Of a DNA stretch of 64,000 nt, positions 54,573 to 63,486 are shown in pieces (the first letter of the stretch is position 1; each line of letters opens with the position of its first letter). This DNA comes from an uncultured Bacilli bacterium. GTDB taxonomy: Bacteria > Bacillota_I > Bacilli_A > RF39 > UBA660. The notes below the pieces were generated by a model that was given only the letters and a program-made list of their open reading frames with translations, did no database searches and was not told the DNA's origin. The stretch is from the NCBI GenBank assembly GCA_944373145.1, contig CALWAL010000005.1, positions 62,001 through 126,000 of the forward strand, written 5' to 3'. Made by a program: the position numbers and the translations under genes.

Positions 54573-55122
54573 ATGAGTAATTATTTAATTTTACATGGTA
54601 GTTTTGGTAGTCCTTTTAGCAATTGGTTTCCATATTTGCACAAAGAAATTGAGAAAAGAGATTTAGTAGTTTATACACCTATTTACCAAGTGGTGTAGGG
54701 TATCAGAACTATGATAACTTATTAAAATTAATGACTAGTTATGGTGGTTCTAATATTATTACTGAAGATACAGTTATTTTTGCACATTTCATTGCTCCTG
54801 TATTTATATGTAAATTTTTAGTTCAAAATAAACTTAAAGTTAAAAGATTGGTTTTAGTTAGCGGATTTAACAATTATTTTGGTATTAATGAAGAGTATGA
54901 TACTGTCAATAGTACAATGTATTTTGTAATTTAAAAGATGTAAAAAATTATTGCGGTGATATTATTTGTTTTTTATTGGATAATGATCCTTATGTAAATT
55001 ATGAAAACGAATTATCTTTTGCTCATACTTTAACGGATAAAATAATCGAAATTAAAAGTGGCGGGCATTTAAATGTGGAAGCGGGATATGTGGAATTTAA
55101 AGAATTATTAAATTATTTATAA
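54573..55122 (+). pseudogene. decayed RBBP9/YdeN-like serine hydrolase
   Basis: Fragments of an alpha/beta hydrolase in alternating frames: NYLILHGSFGSPFSNWFPYL from ATG 54573, then GVGYQNYDNLLKLMTSYGG and VIFAHFIAPVFICKFL after a frame change near 54685, then ICFLLDNDPYVNYENELSF and IKSGGHLNVEAGYVEFKELL after another near 54930. The nucleophile elbow A-H-x-I-A-P has Phe where these enzymes have Ser, so catalysis was lost as well. Asp and His segments survive. Confidence 0.8.
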
Positions 55123-55149
55123 AACTATGAAAACATAGTTTTTTTTTGT
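55119..55149 (+). terminator. terminator
   Basis: AAAACTATG-AAAA-CATAGTTTTTTTTTG. Confidence 0.85.
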
Positions 55150-55183
55150 ATATCTATGTTACAATGTAAGTAGGTGATGAATT

Positions 55184-56080
55184 GTGAAACAATATTATAT
55201 TGATTTAGGATCTTCAACAATTAAAGTTTATGAATATGAAGAAAATTTGAAATTATTAGAAGAAAAATCAATTTATTTTAAGAATGATTTTGATGCTGTT
55301 AAAGGGATTAGTGCGGATAATCTAACCGCTTTATGTGCTTATTTTGAAGAATTAAAAAATAAGTATTCTTTAAAATATGAGAATACAAGTATTTATGTAA
55401 CTGGCATATTTAGAAATTTATCACAAATTAAAAAAAATGAGTTACTAAAATTATTCAATGATAAATATGATTTACATTTTAATATTATTAGTCACGGTAT
55501 TGAAAATTATTATTTGGGAAAGGCAATGAATAATGATTATAATGGTTCTAAAGTATTAATTATTAATATGGGAGGCAAAACAACTGAATTAGTAACTTTT
55601 ATTGGCTCTAAAATCGTAGATACTAAGAATTTAAATATTGGAGTTGCTGATTTATTAAATAATTTTGACAGAGTTAATGAAACTTATAGTGGACATACAT
55701 TAGAAGAGATGGAAACATTTGTTTTTGATAAATTAGCTGATATAGAATTAGATAACGATTACGATTGTGCTATATTTACAGGTGGTGAAGAGAGATTTGA
55801 ATTATTAACGGGTTTTAATTTAGTTGAAAACACTTTATTTAACGATGGTATTCATAAATATATGGTTAGTTTAGATGATTATATTAAAGGGACAAAAAAA
55901 GTTTTCTTTGATTTAACATTAGAAGAATTATATGCACTTATGCCGTCAAATCCTAAATGGATGGATGGTGCTCGCAGTGGTGCGATTATTCCGCTAGTTC
56001 TTTTCAAAAAAACAAATGTTGAATGGATTATCCCATCGGATTTAAATTTAATTAATGGTGTAATTAATGATTTAAAATAA
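55184..56080 (+). CDS. Ppx/GppA-like ASKHA protein
   Basis: 298 residues. YYIDLGSSTIKVYEYEE (phosphate 1), IENYYLGKAM (Ppx E-x3-LG region, with Asn-Tyr for the usual acids), LIINMGGKTTELVTF (phosphate 2) and a C-terminal MPSNPKWMDGARSGAIIPL, which matches the L-x-P-x-R-x-D-x-hhxGAxI block of Ppx/GppA. It may hydrolyse polyphosphate or a nucleotide phosphate, but the changes at conserved positions leave this open. GTG start with TAGGTGAT. First of three genes with a PurA homologue. Confidence 0.75.
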   Translation: MKQYYIDLGSSTIKVYEYEENLKLLEEKSIYFKNDFDAVKGISADNLTALCAYFEELKNKYSLKYENTSIYVTGIFRNLSQIKKNELLKLFNDKYDLHFNIISHGIENYYLGKAMNNDYNGSKVLIINMGGKTTELVTFIGSKIVDTKNLNIGVADLLNNFDRVNETYSGHTLEEMETFVFDKLADIELDNDYDCAIFTGGEERFELLTGFNLVENTLFNDGIHKYMVSLDDYIKGTKKVFFDLTLEELYALMPSNPKWMDGARSGAIIPLVLFKKTNVEWIIPSDLNLINGVINDLK

Positions 56081-56098
56081 AATTGTCTAGGGGGATTT

Positions 56099-57475
56099 AT
56101 GGTAAAAAATGTTATTTCGGTAATTGATGGAGCCGCTGGAAGTTGCGGTAAGGCAAAAGTGGTTGGGGAAATTGCTACTGATAAAAGTGTTCGATTAGGA
56201 GCAGCTATTACTAATTGCATGCCTAATGCCGGTCACACGTTTGTGAGTGCAAAAGGTCGTGTGACAGTATTTCGAAATATTCCTGTATCAATTGTTAATC
56301 CTAAAACAGAATTGTTTATTGGACCTGGTTCGGCCATTGATATGGATGTATTTAAAGAGGAATATAACGCTTGTCTACCATATTTAGGTAGTCGAAAAAT
56401 ATATGTTCATGAAATGGTTCCACTTATTGAACAACGTCATAAACAATATGAGAGGGAGCATATTAAAAGTGGTTCGACTTTTAAAGGTTGCGGAGCCGTT
56501 ACACAAGAAAAAGTTATTCGTGATAAAAAATTAGAATTTTATAAAACTTTTCGCAATGCAGTTGTTTGTTCAAATGAAGAATGGTTAGAAAGATTATATC
56601 AACATTTAGATAATCCTTTTGAATATGTCTTAATGGAGGGAGCCCAGGGTTGCGATTTATCTTTAAATCATAGCGGTAATTATCCTTATGTGACAAGTCG
56701 TAATGTATCAACGGCACAACTATTAGCTGATTGTGGTATTTCGCCAGAGCATTTGTTACAGACAATTATGGTTATTAGACCATTTCCTATTCGAATTAGT
56801 AACATTACTAAAAATGGGGAGATAATTTATACGGGTTCTTATGGAAGTGGGGCAGAACTTACTTGGACTCAGATTAATTTAGCTTCAATGTATGGTGGTT
56901 ATCCTTTTGCAGGTGATGTTGAGTGTTATGAAAATAATATGACTCTTAAACGAATAAAAAAAGTTATGGGGCATTGCGCTGAAGTTTATTTAAAACAAGT
57001 TTTAGGTAATAATTATCGTCAAGTTAAACCTTGTAATATTACTTTATTACAAGCTTTGGAATTGGAAAGATTATTTTATAAGACTCGTGGATTATCAGAA
57101 TACCAAACAAAATTTTTAAATTTAGGAATGTATGATATTGAATATGCACCTAATACAATTATTGATCAGTCTGAACAGACAACGGTTACTAAAATGGAAA
57201 GAAGAATATTTGATTTAGATATAAAAAAATTAAAAACCAATTGTCAGATTAATACTCCATCAAGTTTATATTTGAATTTTTTTCAACATTTAGGGCTAGA
57301 ATATAATGGCGCTAGAGGAAATTATGAAGATTATTATTTTAATCGTTATATTCGTAATTATTTAGATTGGCTTGAAGAAAATACTGGTGTTGAAATATCA
57401 GCACTTGGTACAGGTGCTAAGAATGGTGAGAGAATTTTAAAAAAACGTTTTATTAAAGATATTAAGCGTGATTAA
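56099..57475 (+). CDS. divergent adenylosuccinate synthetase homologue (PurZ-like active site)
   Basis: 458 residues aligned with PurA: VIDGAAGSCGKAK at residues 8-20 (PurA G-D-E-G-K-G-K), NCMPNAGHTF (catalytic His 46), SGSTFKGCGAV, MEGAQGCDLSLNHSGNYPYV (PurA EGAQG-x-LD-x-D-x-G-TYPFVT), and TTVTKMERRIFD. The catalytic Asp of PurA is Ser 15 here and the next Glu is Cys 16. As I recall, Asp-to-Ser/Gly at this site marks phage PurZ, which joins Asp to dGMP. The real substrate is unknown. RBS AGGGGGATTT. In operon with a Ppx-like protein and DUF1848. Confidence 0.85.
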   Translation: MVKNVISVIDGAAGSCGKAKVVGEIATDKSVRLGAAITNCMPNAGHTFVSAKGRVTVFRNIPVSIVNPKTELFIGPGSAIDMDVFKEEYNACLPYLGSRKIYVHEMVPLIEQRHKQYEREHIKSGSTFKGCGAVTQEKVIRDKKLEFYKTFRNAVVCSNEEWLERLYQHLDNPFEYVLMEGAQGCDLSLNHSGNYPYVTSRNVSTAQLLADCGISPEHLLQTIMVIRPFPIRISNITKNGEIIYTGSYGSGAELTWTQINLASMYGGYPFAGDVECYENNMTLKRIKKVMGHCAEVYLKQVLGNNYRQVKPCNITLLQALELERLFYKTRGLSEYQTKFLNLGMYDIEYAPNTIIDQSEQTTVTKMERRIFDLDIKKLKTNCQINTPSSLYLNFFQHLGLEYNGARGNYEDYYFNRYIRNYLDWLEENTGVEISALGTGAKNGERILKKRFIKDIKRD

Positions 57476-57497
57476 ATAATAAGGCGATGATGTATAA

Positions 57498-58382
57498 ATG
57501 ATTTTAAATGTTAGTGGTAGAACTGATATTGTAGCATTTTATAGTGAGTGGTTTATGAAACGCTATGAAGAAGGATACGTTGATGTGCGAAATCCATTTA
57601 ATTCTAAAATGGTAAGTCGTATATATTTTAAAGACGTCGATGCCATTCTTTTTTGTACAAAAAATCCTAAACCTATCTTGAAATATTTAAATAAAATTGA
57701 AAAACCAATTATTTTTCATATAACTTTAACCTCGTATAAAAAAGATATTGAACCTAATGTTCCACCTAAGGGTGAAATAATCAAAGATGTAAAAAAAATA
57801 TCTAAGATAATTGGAAGTGATAATCTATATATTCGATATGATCCAATTTTTATTAATGATAAATATAATATACAATATCATATTAAAGCCTTCAATCATT
57901 TATGTTGTCTTTTAAATGGTTATGTTAAACATATTATTGTATCTTTTATTGATGATTATAAAAATGTTCGAAAAAACGCCAATGCAATACATTATAGAAA
58001 GTTAACAGAAGATGATTATAAGATTATTGGAAAATTTTTTAGTCAAAGTGCTTATGAAAATGGAATGACTGTTCAAACATGTTTTGAAGATAGAACTCTT
58101 GTTGAATATGGTTTTATTAAAGGTGAATGTTTATCACATGAACTTGCTTTCAAAATAACAAACAAGATTTATAAAAAAGGAACAGCTAGAAAAGGTAATA
58201 AATGTCAGTGTGTTCAAATGGTAGATATCGGGGCCTATAATTGTTGTAAACATTTTTGTAAGTATTGTTATGCAAATTATGATGAAAAACGAGTAATAGA
58301 CAATTGTTTAAAGCACCATAACTCTTCATCACTACTAATTGGTAACCTTGAAAATGATGATGTTATTAAGATAAGAAAATAG
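57498..58382 (+). CDS. DUF1848 protein (radical-SAM-like, Fe-S)
   Basis: 294 residues: ILNVSGRTDIVAFYSEWFM, VRNPFNSKMVSRIYF, DAILFCTKNPKPIL, YIRYDPIF and a Cys-dense C-terminus CQCVQMVDIGAYNCCKHFC / KYCYAN (about 236-258). DUF1848 proteins have a TIM-like SPL-related fold; the cysteines probably bind an Fe-S cluster. Substrate unknown. Twenty-two bases after the PurA homologue, with AAGGCGATGATG before ATG. Confidence 0.88.
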   Translation: MILNVSGRTDIVAFYSEWFMKRYEEGYVDVRNPFNSKMVSRIYFKDVDAILFCTKNPKPILKYLNKIEKPIIFHITLTSYKKDIEPNVPPKGEIIKDVKKISKIIGSDNLYIRYDPIFINDKYNIQYHIKAFNHLCCLLNGYVKHIIVSFIDDYKNVRKNANAIHYRKLTEDDYKIIGKFFSQSAYENGMTVQTCFEDRTLVEYGFIKGECLSHELAFKITNKIYKKGTARKGNKCQCVQMVDIGAYNCCKHFCKYCYANYDEKRVIDNCLKHHNSSSLLIGNLENDDVIKIRK

Positions 58383-58416
58383 AAATATTAATATTGGAAT
58401 ACTTTAAATAAAAATA

Positions 58417-58454
58417 AAAAGTCATAGATAATTTTATTCTATGACTTTTTATTT
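58417..58454. terminator. bidirectional terminator
   Basis: AAAAAGTCATAGA/TCTATGACTTTTTA between DUF1848 and the convergent LysR gene. Confidence 0.85.
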
Positions 58455-59344
58455 GTTCTCCAAGTGATTAATTCAATTAGTTTTTTGGTACTAAAATTCG
58501 GTAAGTGATTTTTAGATGTAGCTATACCAATAAAGCGACTAGGTATATTTTCCTTAATATTTAATATTTTAAGTTCTCCATTTTCTAAGTATGGTGTAAT
58601 ATATTCTTTTGTGACATAAGCTATTCCTAAACCAACTCTAGCAAATTCAATAACTAAAAAATAACTAGCTAACTCCATAGTTGGTTTTAAGATAATATCA
58701 TGTTTCTTTGTTAAATTATTTAAAAAAGTTCTTGTATTTGAACCATTTGCTTGAAGGACTAGTGGATATTCATTCAAATCTTTAAATGATAACTCTTTAT
58801 CAAATAATGATGAAAAATTATTATTGGCTACAAAGCAATCGTGAATTTCACGCCACTTTATGATTTTAAGGTCATTATCATAATTGGAATCATCAATATT
58901 AAAAAAAACAATGTCAATTAAACCATTTTTTAACTGATGCAGTAATTCGGACGTAATATCGGTTGTTATTTGAATATCTATTTTAGAAAATAATTTATGA
59001 AAATCTTCTATATAGGGAATTAAGACATTTTTTGCTAAAGTTGTATTAACGCCAATTTTAATACAGCCAGTTTCTAAATTAATTAATTCGGTAAAACGAT
59101 TTTCAGCACTTGAAATAAAACTTATAGCTTGTTTAATGTATTTATAAAATTCTTTCCCTTCTTCAGTCAAAAAGACACCTCGTTTAGTTCTGACAAATAA
59201 GCTTCCTCCTAATTGTTCTTCTAAACTTTTAATAGATTTACTGATAGCTGGTTGTGAAATATTTAACTCTAGTGCCGCTTTTGTGATATTTTCGTTTTTA
59301 GCAACTACATAAAAAATTCTATATAATTCAAAATCAATGTTCAT
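58439..59344 (-). CDS. LysR family transcriptional regulator
   Basis: 301 residues: winged helix NITKAALELNISQPAISKSI plus LEEQLGGSLFVRTKRGVFLT, then a type 2 periplasmic-binding effector domain. CysL/CbbR-like. Target unknown; it is divergent from coaE with about 85 bases between, and could in principle act there. The overlapping terminator provides its last codons. RBS GGAGGTTATC. Confidence 0.93.
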   Translation of the reverse strand: MNIDFELYRIFYVVAKNENITKAALELNISQPAISKSIKSLEEQLGGSLFVRTKRGVFLTEEGKEFYKYIKQAISFISSAENRFTELINLETGCIKIGVNTTLAKNVLIPYIEDFHKLFSKIDIQITTDITSELLHQLKNGLIDIVFFNIDDSNYDNDLKIIKWREIHDCFVANNNFSSLFDKELSFKDLNEYPLVLQANGSNTRTFLNNLTKKHDIILKPTMELASYFLVIEFARVGLGIAYVTKEYITPYLENGELKILNIKENIPSRFIGIATSKNHLPNFSTKKLIELITWRTNKKS

Positions 59345-59430
59345 GATAACCTCCAGTTATATTGAATATAACATATATGTATTTTTATTATAATAGTAAT
59401 TTTTGTATAATGCAAATAGAGGTGATAAAA

Positions 59431-59985
59431 ATGATTATCGGTATATGTGGTAAAAGTGGTAGTGGTAAAAGTACTGTAGCAAAATCACTAATTAAATATT
59501 ATGGAAACGAAACAGTTCATTTAGATATTGATAAGATTGGACATTATGTTTTAACAATACCTGATGTTATACAAAAGTTAGTTAATTACTTTGGTAATGG
59601 GCTTCTTGAAGATGGAAAGATAAATAGAAAAAAGTTAAGTGTTTTGGTTTTTTCTTCACCAATTAAGATGATGATTTTAACAGAGATAACTTGGCCATAT
59701 ATGGAACAAGAAATAGATAAAATTTTATCTAGTAAGAATAGTGTAGTTATTTTAGATTGGCTTCTCTTACCAAACACAAAATTTTTTTCAATGTGCAATT
59801 TTAAAGTTTTATTAGATATTCCTTATGAAATTAGAAAAGAAAGGGTAATGAAGCGTGACAATATTACAAGCATGGAGTTTGATTTAAGAGATGATGCTAG
59901 TATTGAATATGATAAAAGTAAATTTGATTATATTATAAGTGATAATGAACAATTTGATGTTGAAAGATGGGTGAAAGTAAAATGA
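59431..59985 (+). CDS. coaE: dephospho-CoA kinase
   Basis: 184 residues: P-loop GICGKSGSGKSTVAKSL, LDIDKIGHYVL, FGNGLLEDGKINRKKLSVLVF, LDWLLLPNTKF (variant of the usual PLL-x-E block) and MKRDNITSMEFDLRDD. Adds the final phosphate of CoA. The start is the ATG after AGAGGTGATAAAA; in-frame upstream ATGs are unsupported. The stop overlaps coaD in ATGA. Confidence 0.92.
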   Translation: MIIGICGKSGSGKSTVAKSLIKYYGNETVHLDIDKIGHYVLTIPDVIQKLVNYFGNGLLEDGKINRKKLSVLVFSSPIKMMILTEITWPYMEQEIDKILSSKNSVVILDWLLLPNTKFFSMCNFKVLLDIPYEIRKERVMKRDNITSMEFDLRDDASIEYDKSKFDYIISDNEQFDVERWVKVK

Positions 59986-60488
59986 CTAAAGTATTATATA
60001 CAGGGAGTTTTGATCCAATAACTAAAGGACATATGAATATTATTGAGCAAGTTAGCGCACTATTCGATGAAGTGATAGTAGCGGTTTTACAAAATTCTGC
60101 TAAACAAAATAGTTTTTTTACTATTGAAGAAAGAGTTGAAATAATTAAAGAATTATATGATAGGGTAAGTAATGTTAAGGTAGTATCAGGTAATGGAGCA
60201 GCAGTAGATATTGCTATATTGCATGAGTGTAAAGCCATTATACGAGGTATCAGAGGTTTAAGTGATTATGACTATGAATCTCAAATTTCACAAATAAATA
60301 GAGATATATCAGAAGGTATGGTAAATACAATTTGTTTATTTGCAGATCCAAAATATCAATCTATATCTTCAAGTGCAGTTAAAGAAATTTTTGCCCTAAA
60401 TAAGGATGTTTCAAAATATATTGATCCTCATGTAAAACAAAAAATGTTGTTAAAAAGGGATGGCGTTTTAAGTGGAAAAATTAATTGA
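59982..60488 (+). CDS. coaD: phosphopantetheine adenylyltransferase
   Basis: 168 residues: YTGSFDPITKGHMNII (nucleotidyltransferase HxGH variant T-K-G-H), GIRGLSDYDYESQISQINR, and SISSSAVKEIFAL (the I-S-S-x-x-x-R/K-E block). Catalyses the penultimate CoA step, so coaE and coaD form a unit for the last two steps. Start at ATG overlapping the coaE stop; an ATG five codons earlier exists but families begin at MxKVLYTGSFDP. Confidence 0.95.
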   Translation: MTKVLYTGSFDPITKGHMNIIEQVSALFDEVIVAVLQNSAKQNSFFTIEERVEIIKELYDRVSNVKVVSGNGAAVDIAILHECKAIIRGIRGLSDYDYESQISQINRDISEGMVNTICLFADPKYQSISSSAVKEIFALNKDVSKYIDPHVKQKMLLKRDGVLSGKIN

Positions 60489-61329
60489 TTTACACACCCA
60501 TACAAATTATTCAGATGGTGATTTAAACCCTTTAAAATTAGTACTTTTAGCTATAGAGAGGAAAATAGGTGTACTGGCAATAACCGATCATGATACTTTA
60601 AAAGGAGTTCAAGCTCTTTCTTCATGTTTATCAGTTATTGCTAATAGTGATATTAAAATAATTTATGGTATTGAATTATCGGCTAAAGTTACAAAAGGAA
60701 GAATGCATATTTTAGGATATGGTATTGATATTAATAATGAACTTTTAAATCAAAAAATGAATCAATTAAGAGATAATAGTATAAATTCAGTGTTATCAAT
60801 AATGGAACAACTGAAAAGAGACTACGGAATTATTTTTACTTATGACGATATTAAAGATTTAGTTAATGTTGATCATAATTTGGGAAGGCCGGATTTGGCT
60901 AAGTTATGTGTTAAATGTGGATATGCGAAAAGTATTCAAGACGCTTTTGATAATTATTTGGTAGATGCATATGATAAAACTCGAACCGTTAATAAAGGAC
61001 TTCTTTATCAAGAATGTATTAAATTAATTTTAGAAAGTGGAGGAATTCCAGTTCTAGCACATCCTAAATCTTTAGAATTATCTGAAAATGAATTGTTAAA
61101 ATTAATTAAAGAGATGATTAAATGTGGGCTAAAGGGTATTGAAGTATATCATCCTAGTCATACAAGGGAAGAAACGAAACAATATTTAAAAATTGCAAAC
61201 AAATATGGTTTATTAGTAAGCGGTGGGACCGATTATCATGGTATAACAGTTAAACCACAAATAGAATTAGGAACAGGCATTAATAATAATGTTAAAATTA
61301 AACAATTATCTATTTTGAGTAAATTATAA
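60472..61329 (+). CDS. PHP-domain phosphoesterase
   Basis: 285 residues: LIDLHTHTNYSDGDLNP, LAITDHDTLKGV, IIYGIELSAKV, an insert with GRPDLAKLCV, PVLAHP, EVYHPSHT and GGTDYHG. All expected metal ligands are visible. Belongs to the YciV/RNase AM group (3',5'-nucleoside bisphosphate or 5'-RNA phosphate). GTG start inside coaD (17-base overlap). A pAp-type phosphatase next to CoA genes would make sense, since pAp is released from CoA during carrier-protein loading. Confidence 0.92.
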   Translation: MEKLIDLHTHTNYSDGDLNPLKLVLLAIERKIGVLAITDHDTLKGVQALSSCLSVIANSDIKIIYGIELSAKVTKGRMHILGYGIDINNELLNQKMNQLRDNSINSVLSIMEQLKRDYGIIFTYDDIKDLVNVDHNLGRPDLAKLCVKCGYAKSIQDAFDNYLVDAYDKTRTVNKGLLYQECIKLILESGGIPVLAHPKSLELSENELLKLIKEMIKCGLKGIEVYHPSHTREETKQYLKIANKYGLLVSGGTDYHGITVKPQIELGTGINNNVKIKQLSILSKL

Positions 61330-61331
61330 CT

Positions 61332-61361
61332 TGAAAAGACATTTAATTGTCTTTTTTATTA
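61332..61361 (+). terminator. terminator
   Basis: AAAAGACA-TTTAA-TTGTCTTTTTTATT. Confidence 0.75.
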
Positions 61362-61451
61362 TTTTTAAATTAGCATAGGAGAGTATATCTTTTGAAATGT
61401 GATTATAGTATAATGAGACTATATATTAAAAAAATTAGAGGAGTATTAATT

Positions 61452-62240
61452 ATGGGAAAGATGGAGTTAGAAGTAAAAATATTAGATATAGATAAGGAAA
61501 AATTTATCGAAAAATTAGAAAAAATGGGAGCAATCTTTAAAGAAGAGACTAAGCAATTTTTATATACATATGATTTACCAACTATTTATGGAAGATATAT
61601 TGATCTTTTAATACAATTAAATAATCCAGAAAGTTTGATAAAATATGAAACAGCAATTGCTAAACTTAAATTATTATTCTTTGAATTAGATAATTTATTG
61701 GAAGAACAAGATAAAAAAACTTTAAGAAAAATTATTGATGTAGATAATTTTATGACCTTATGTGATAGGCAAAATATTTTAGATTATTTAAATGATAGAA
61801 AACTGATAAATTTTGTAAAAAAATTTCATAATAATTCTAAAAAATGGATAAGGGTTAGACAGACAAACGATAAAGTAACTATTGCGGTAAAACATATTTT
61901 AGCGCCTAATAAAACTAATCTACAACAGATGATGGAAACAGAAATTGAAGTGTCTAGCATTGAAGATGCAAATAATTTATTAGAAGCTTTGGGCTTTTCT
62001 TATAAAAGTTATCAAGAAAAAGAAAGGATAACCTATTTATTTAATGGTTATGAAATTGATATAGATACTTGGCCCGGAATACCAACTTATTTTGAAATAG
62101 AAGGAACATCTGAACAAGATTTAGATGAAATATTAAATAAATTGGGTTATTCTTTTGATGAAAGTGTATCATGTACAGCTGATGATATTTATAGAAAATA
62201 TGGTAAGACAATGTTTGAGCAAAGGGAATTAAAATTTTAA
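61452..62240 (+). CDS. CYTH-domain phosphohydrolase/cyclase with helical insert
   Basis: 262 residues. MELEVKILDID carries the E-x-E-x-K signature; the barrel resumes at WIRVRQTNDKVTIAVKH, METEIEVSS, YQEKERITYLFNGYEIDIDTWP and YFEIEGTS. Between the first strand pair and WIRVR lies an insert of about 85 residues that looks helical (LIKYETAIAKLKLLFFELDNLL). Members act on triphosphates (thiamine triphosphatase, inorganic triphosphatase) or are class IV cyclases. Start at ATG after TAGAGGAG, not the distant upstream ATG. Confidence 0.88.
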   Translation: MGKMELEVKILDIDKEKFIEKLEKMGAIFKEETKQFLYTYDLPTIYGRYIDLLIQLNNPESLIKYETAIAKLKLLFFELDNLLEEQDKKTLRKIIDVDNFMTLCDRQNILDYLNDRKLINFVKKFHNNSKKWIRVRQTNDKVTIAVKHILAPNKTNLQQMMETEIEVSSIEDANNLLEALGFSYKSYQEKERITYLFNGYEIDIDTWPGIPTYFEIEGTSEQDLDEILNKLGYSFDESVSCTADDIYRKYGKTMFEQRELKF

Positions 62241-62257
62241 TTTAGTGGTGATGATAT

Positions 62258-63370
62258 ATGAATATTGTAGTATTAATTGATTTTAGTGTTATTGAAAATG
62301 TAATAGATAATAAAATGAAATTTAACGAAAATCTAGATATGTTAAATAAAATTAGTTCTATATATGAAGTAGTTTGTTTTGCTACTTCAGAAGAAACAAA
62401 TCTATTTAAGTCTTTAAATATTTCTAATAAAGTTAATGTTTGTGAAATTGAAAATATTGAGACAAAAGAAAAAATGATATTAGAGGCTAGTCAAAAAAAT
62501 GAGTGGGTTTTATACTTTAAAGAAGGCATTGAGATAACTAAAAGAGAAGATAATATTATTTATAGTCCAATTTATTTAAAAGGAAATCTAGATGTTTTTA
62601 AAAATATTAGTTTTACTGAGCATGCTAAATATAAAAAGTATTATCATGATTTTTCAGATTATTATATGTATACTTTAGCTAATGACACAGTAAAAGAAGC
62701 TCAATTTTTAGCCAATTGTTTTAAAAAATATTTAAATAAGGATACCGGTAAGGTTTTAGATTGTTGTTGTGGTGTTGGTAGACACACTTATTTAATGGCT
62801 AAAAATAATTTTAAAGTTACAGGATTTGACTTTTCAGAAGATCAAATAAGGAATGCGAAAAAATTTCATAATCATCCAAATATAGAATATCTAGTTATGG
62901 ATGCAAGAAATTTTAATCTTGAAACTAAAGATTATGATATGTCTTATTGTATGTGGACAACTTATAATTATTTATCTTTAACTGATGATTTAAAAAAATT
63001 TATTATATCTAATTATAATCATCAAAAAGAGGGTGGAATTTTAATTTTAGATAGTAAAAATATTCCATGTTTACAGCCACATAGAATGTATAATCGTTAT
63101 ACAGAAAAGGGAAAATTTAGAATGGAAATACTGATTAATAAATATGTTTCTAAAAATATTCAAAATTCTCAATATTTTCTTTTTATTGATGATGCAGGCA
63201 TTAAAAAGTTTTTCTTTGATGATGAATTTGTTAGATTTTATACAATTAAAGAATTGCAACAAATTACTAACGGGTATTATGAAGTTATTGATACATACGG
63301 CGATTTTGATATGAATGAATATCAAGAAGATAGTAGTAATAGATTTATTGTAATATTAAGACGGATATAA
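62258..63370 (+). CDS. class I SAM methyltransferase with unusual N-terminal domain
   Basis: 370 residues. Residues 1-125 have no match that I recognise, though the alternating strands and helices (MNIVVLIDFSVIENVID, EVVCFATSEETNLF, WVLYFKEGIEI) suggest an alpha/beta module. The SAM fold follows: VLDCCCGVGRHTYLMAK (motif I, near 168), VTGFDFSEDQIRNAKK, YDMSYCMWTTYNYL and GGILILDSKN. Target unknown. RBS AGTGGTGATGAT; 17 bases after the CYTH gene. Confidence 0.88.
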   Translation: MNIVVLIDFSVIENVIDNKMKFNENLDMLNKISSIYEVVCFATSEETNLFKSLNISNKVNVCEIENIETKEKMILEASQKNEWVLYFKEGIEITKREDNIIYSPIYLKGNLDVFKNISFTEHAKYKKYYHDFSDYYMYTLANDTVKEAQFLANCFKKYLNKDTGKVLDCCCGVGRHTYLMAKNNFKVTGFDFSEDQIRNAKKFHNHPNIEYLVMDARNFNLETKDYDMSYCMWTTYNYLSLTDDLKKFIISNYNHQKEGGILILDSKNIPCLQPHRMYNRYTEKGKFRMEILINKYVSKNIQNSQYFLFIDDAGIKKFFFDDEFVRFYTIKELQQITNGYYEVIDTYGDFDMNEYQEDSSNRFIVILRRI

Positions 63371-63443
63371 TAGTAAATTAGATATATTTTTATTTTGAAG
63401 ATAATTTTATGCTATTTATTTAATAATTAATAATTAGCTTAAA

Positions 63444-63486
63444 TGAAAAAAACTTACAAATTTTTGAAATTAGTAAGTTTTTTTTC
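63444..63486 (+). terminator. terminator after the methyltransferase gene
   Basis: AAAAAAACTTAC and GTAAGTTTTTTTT arms. Confidence 0.8.
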
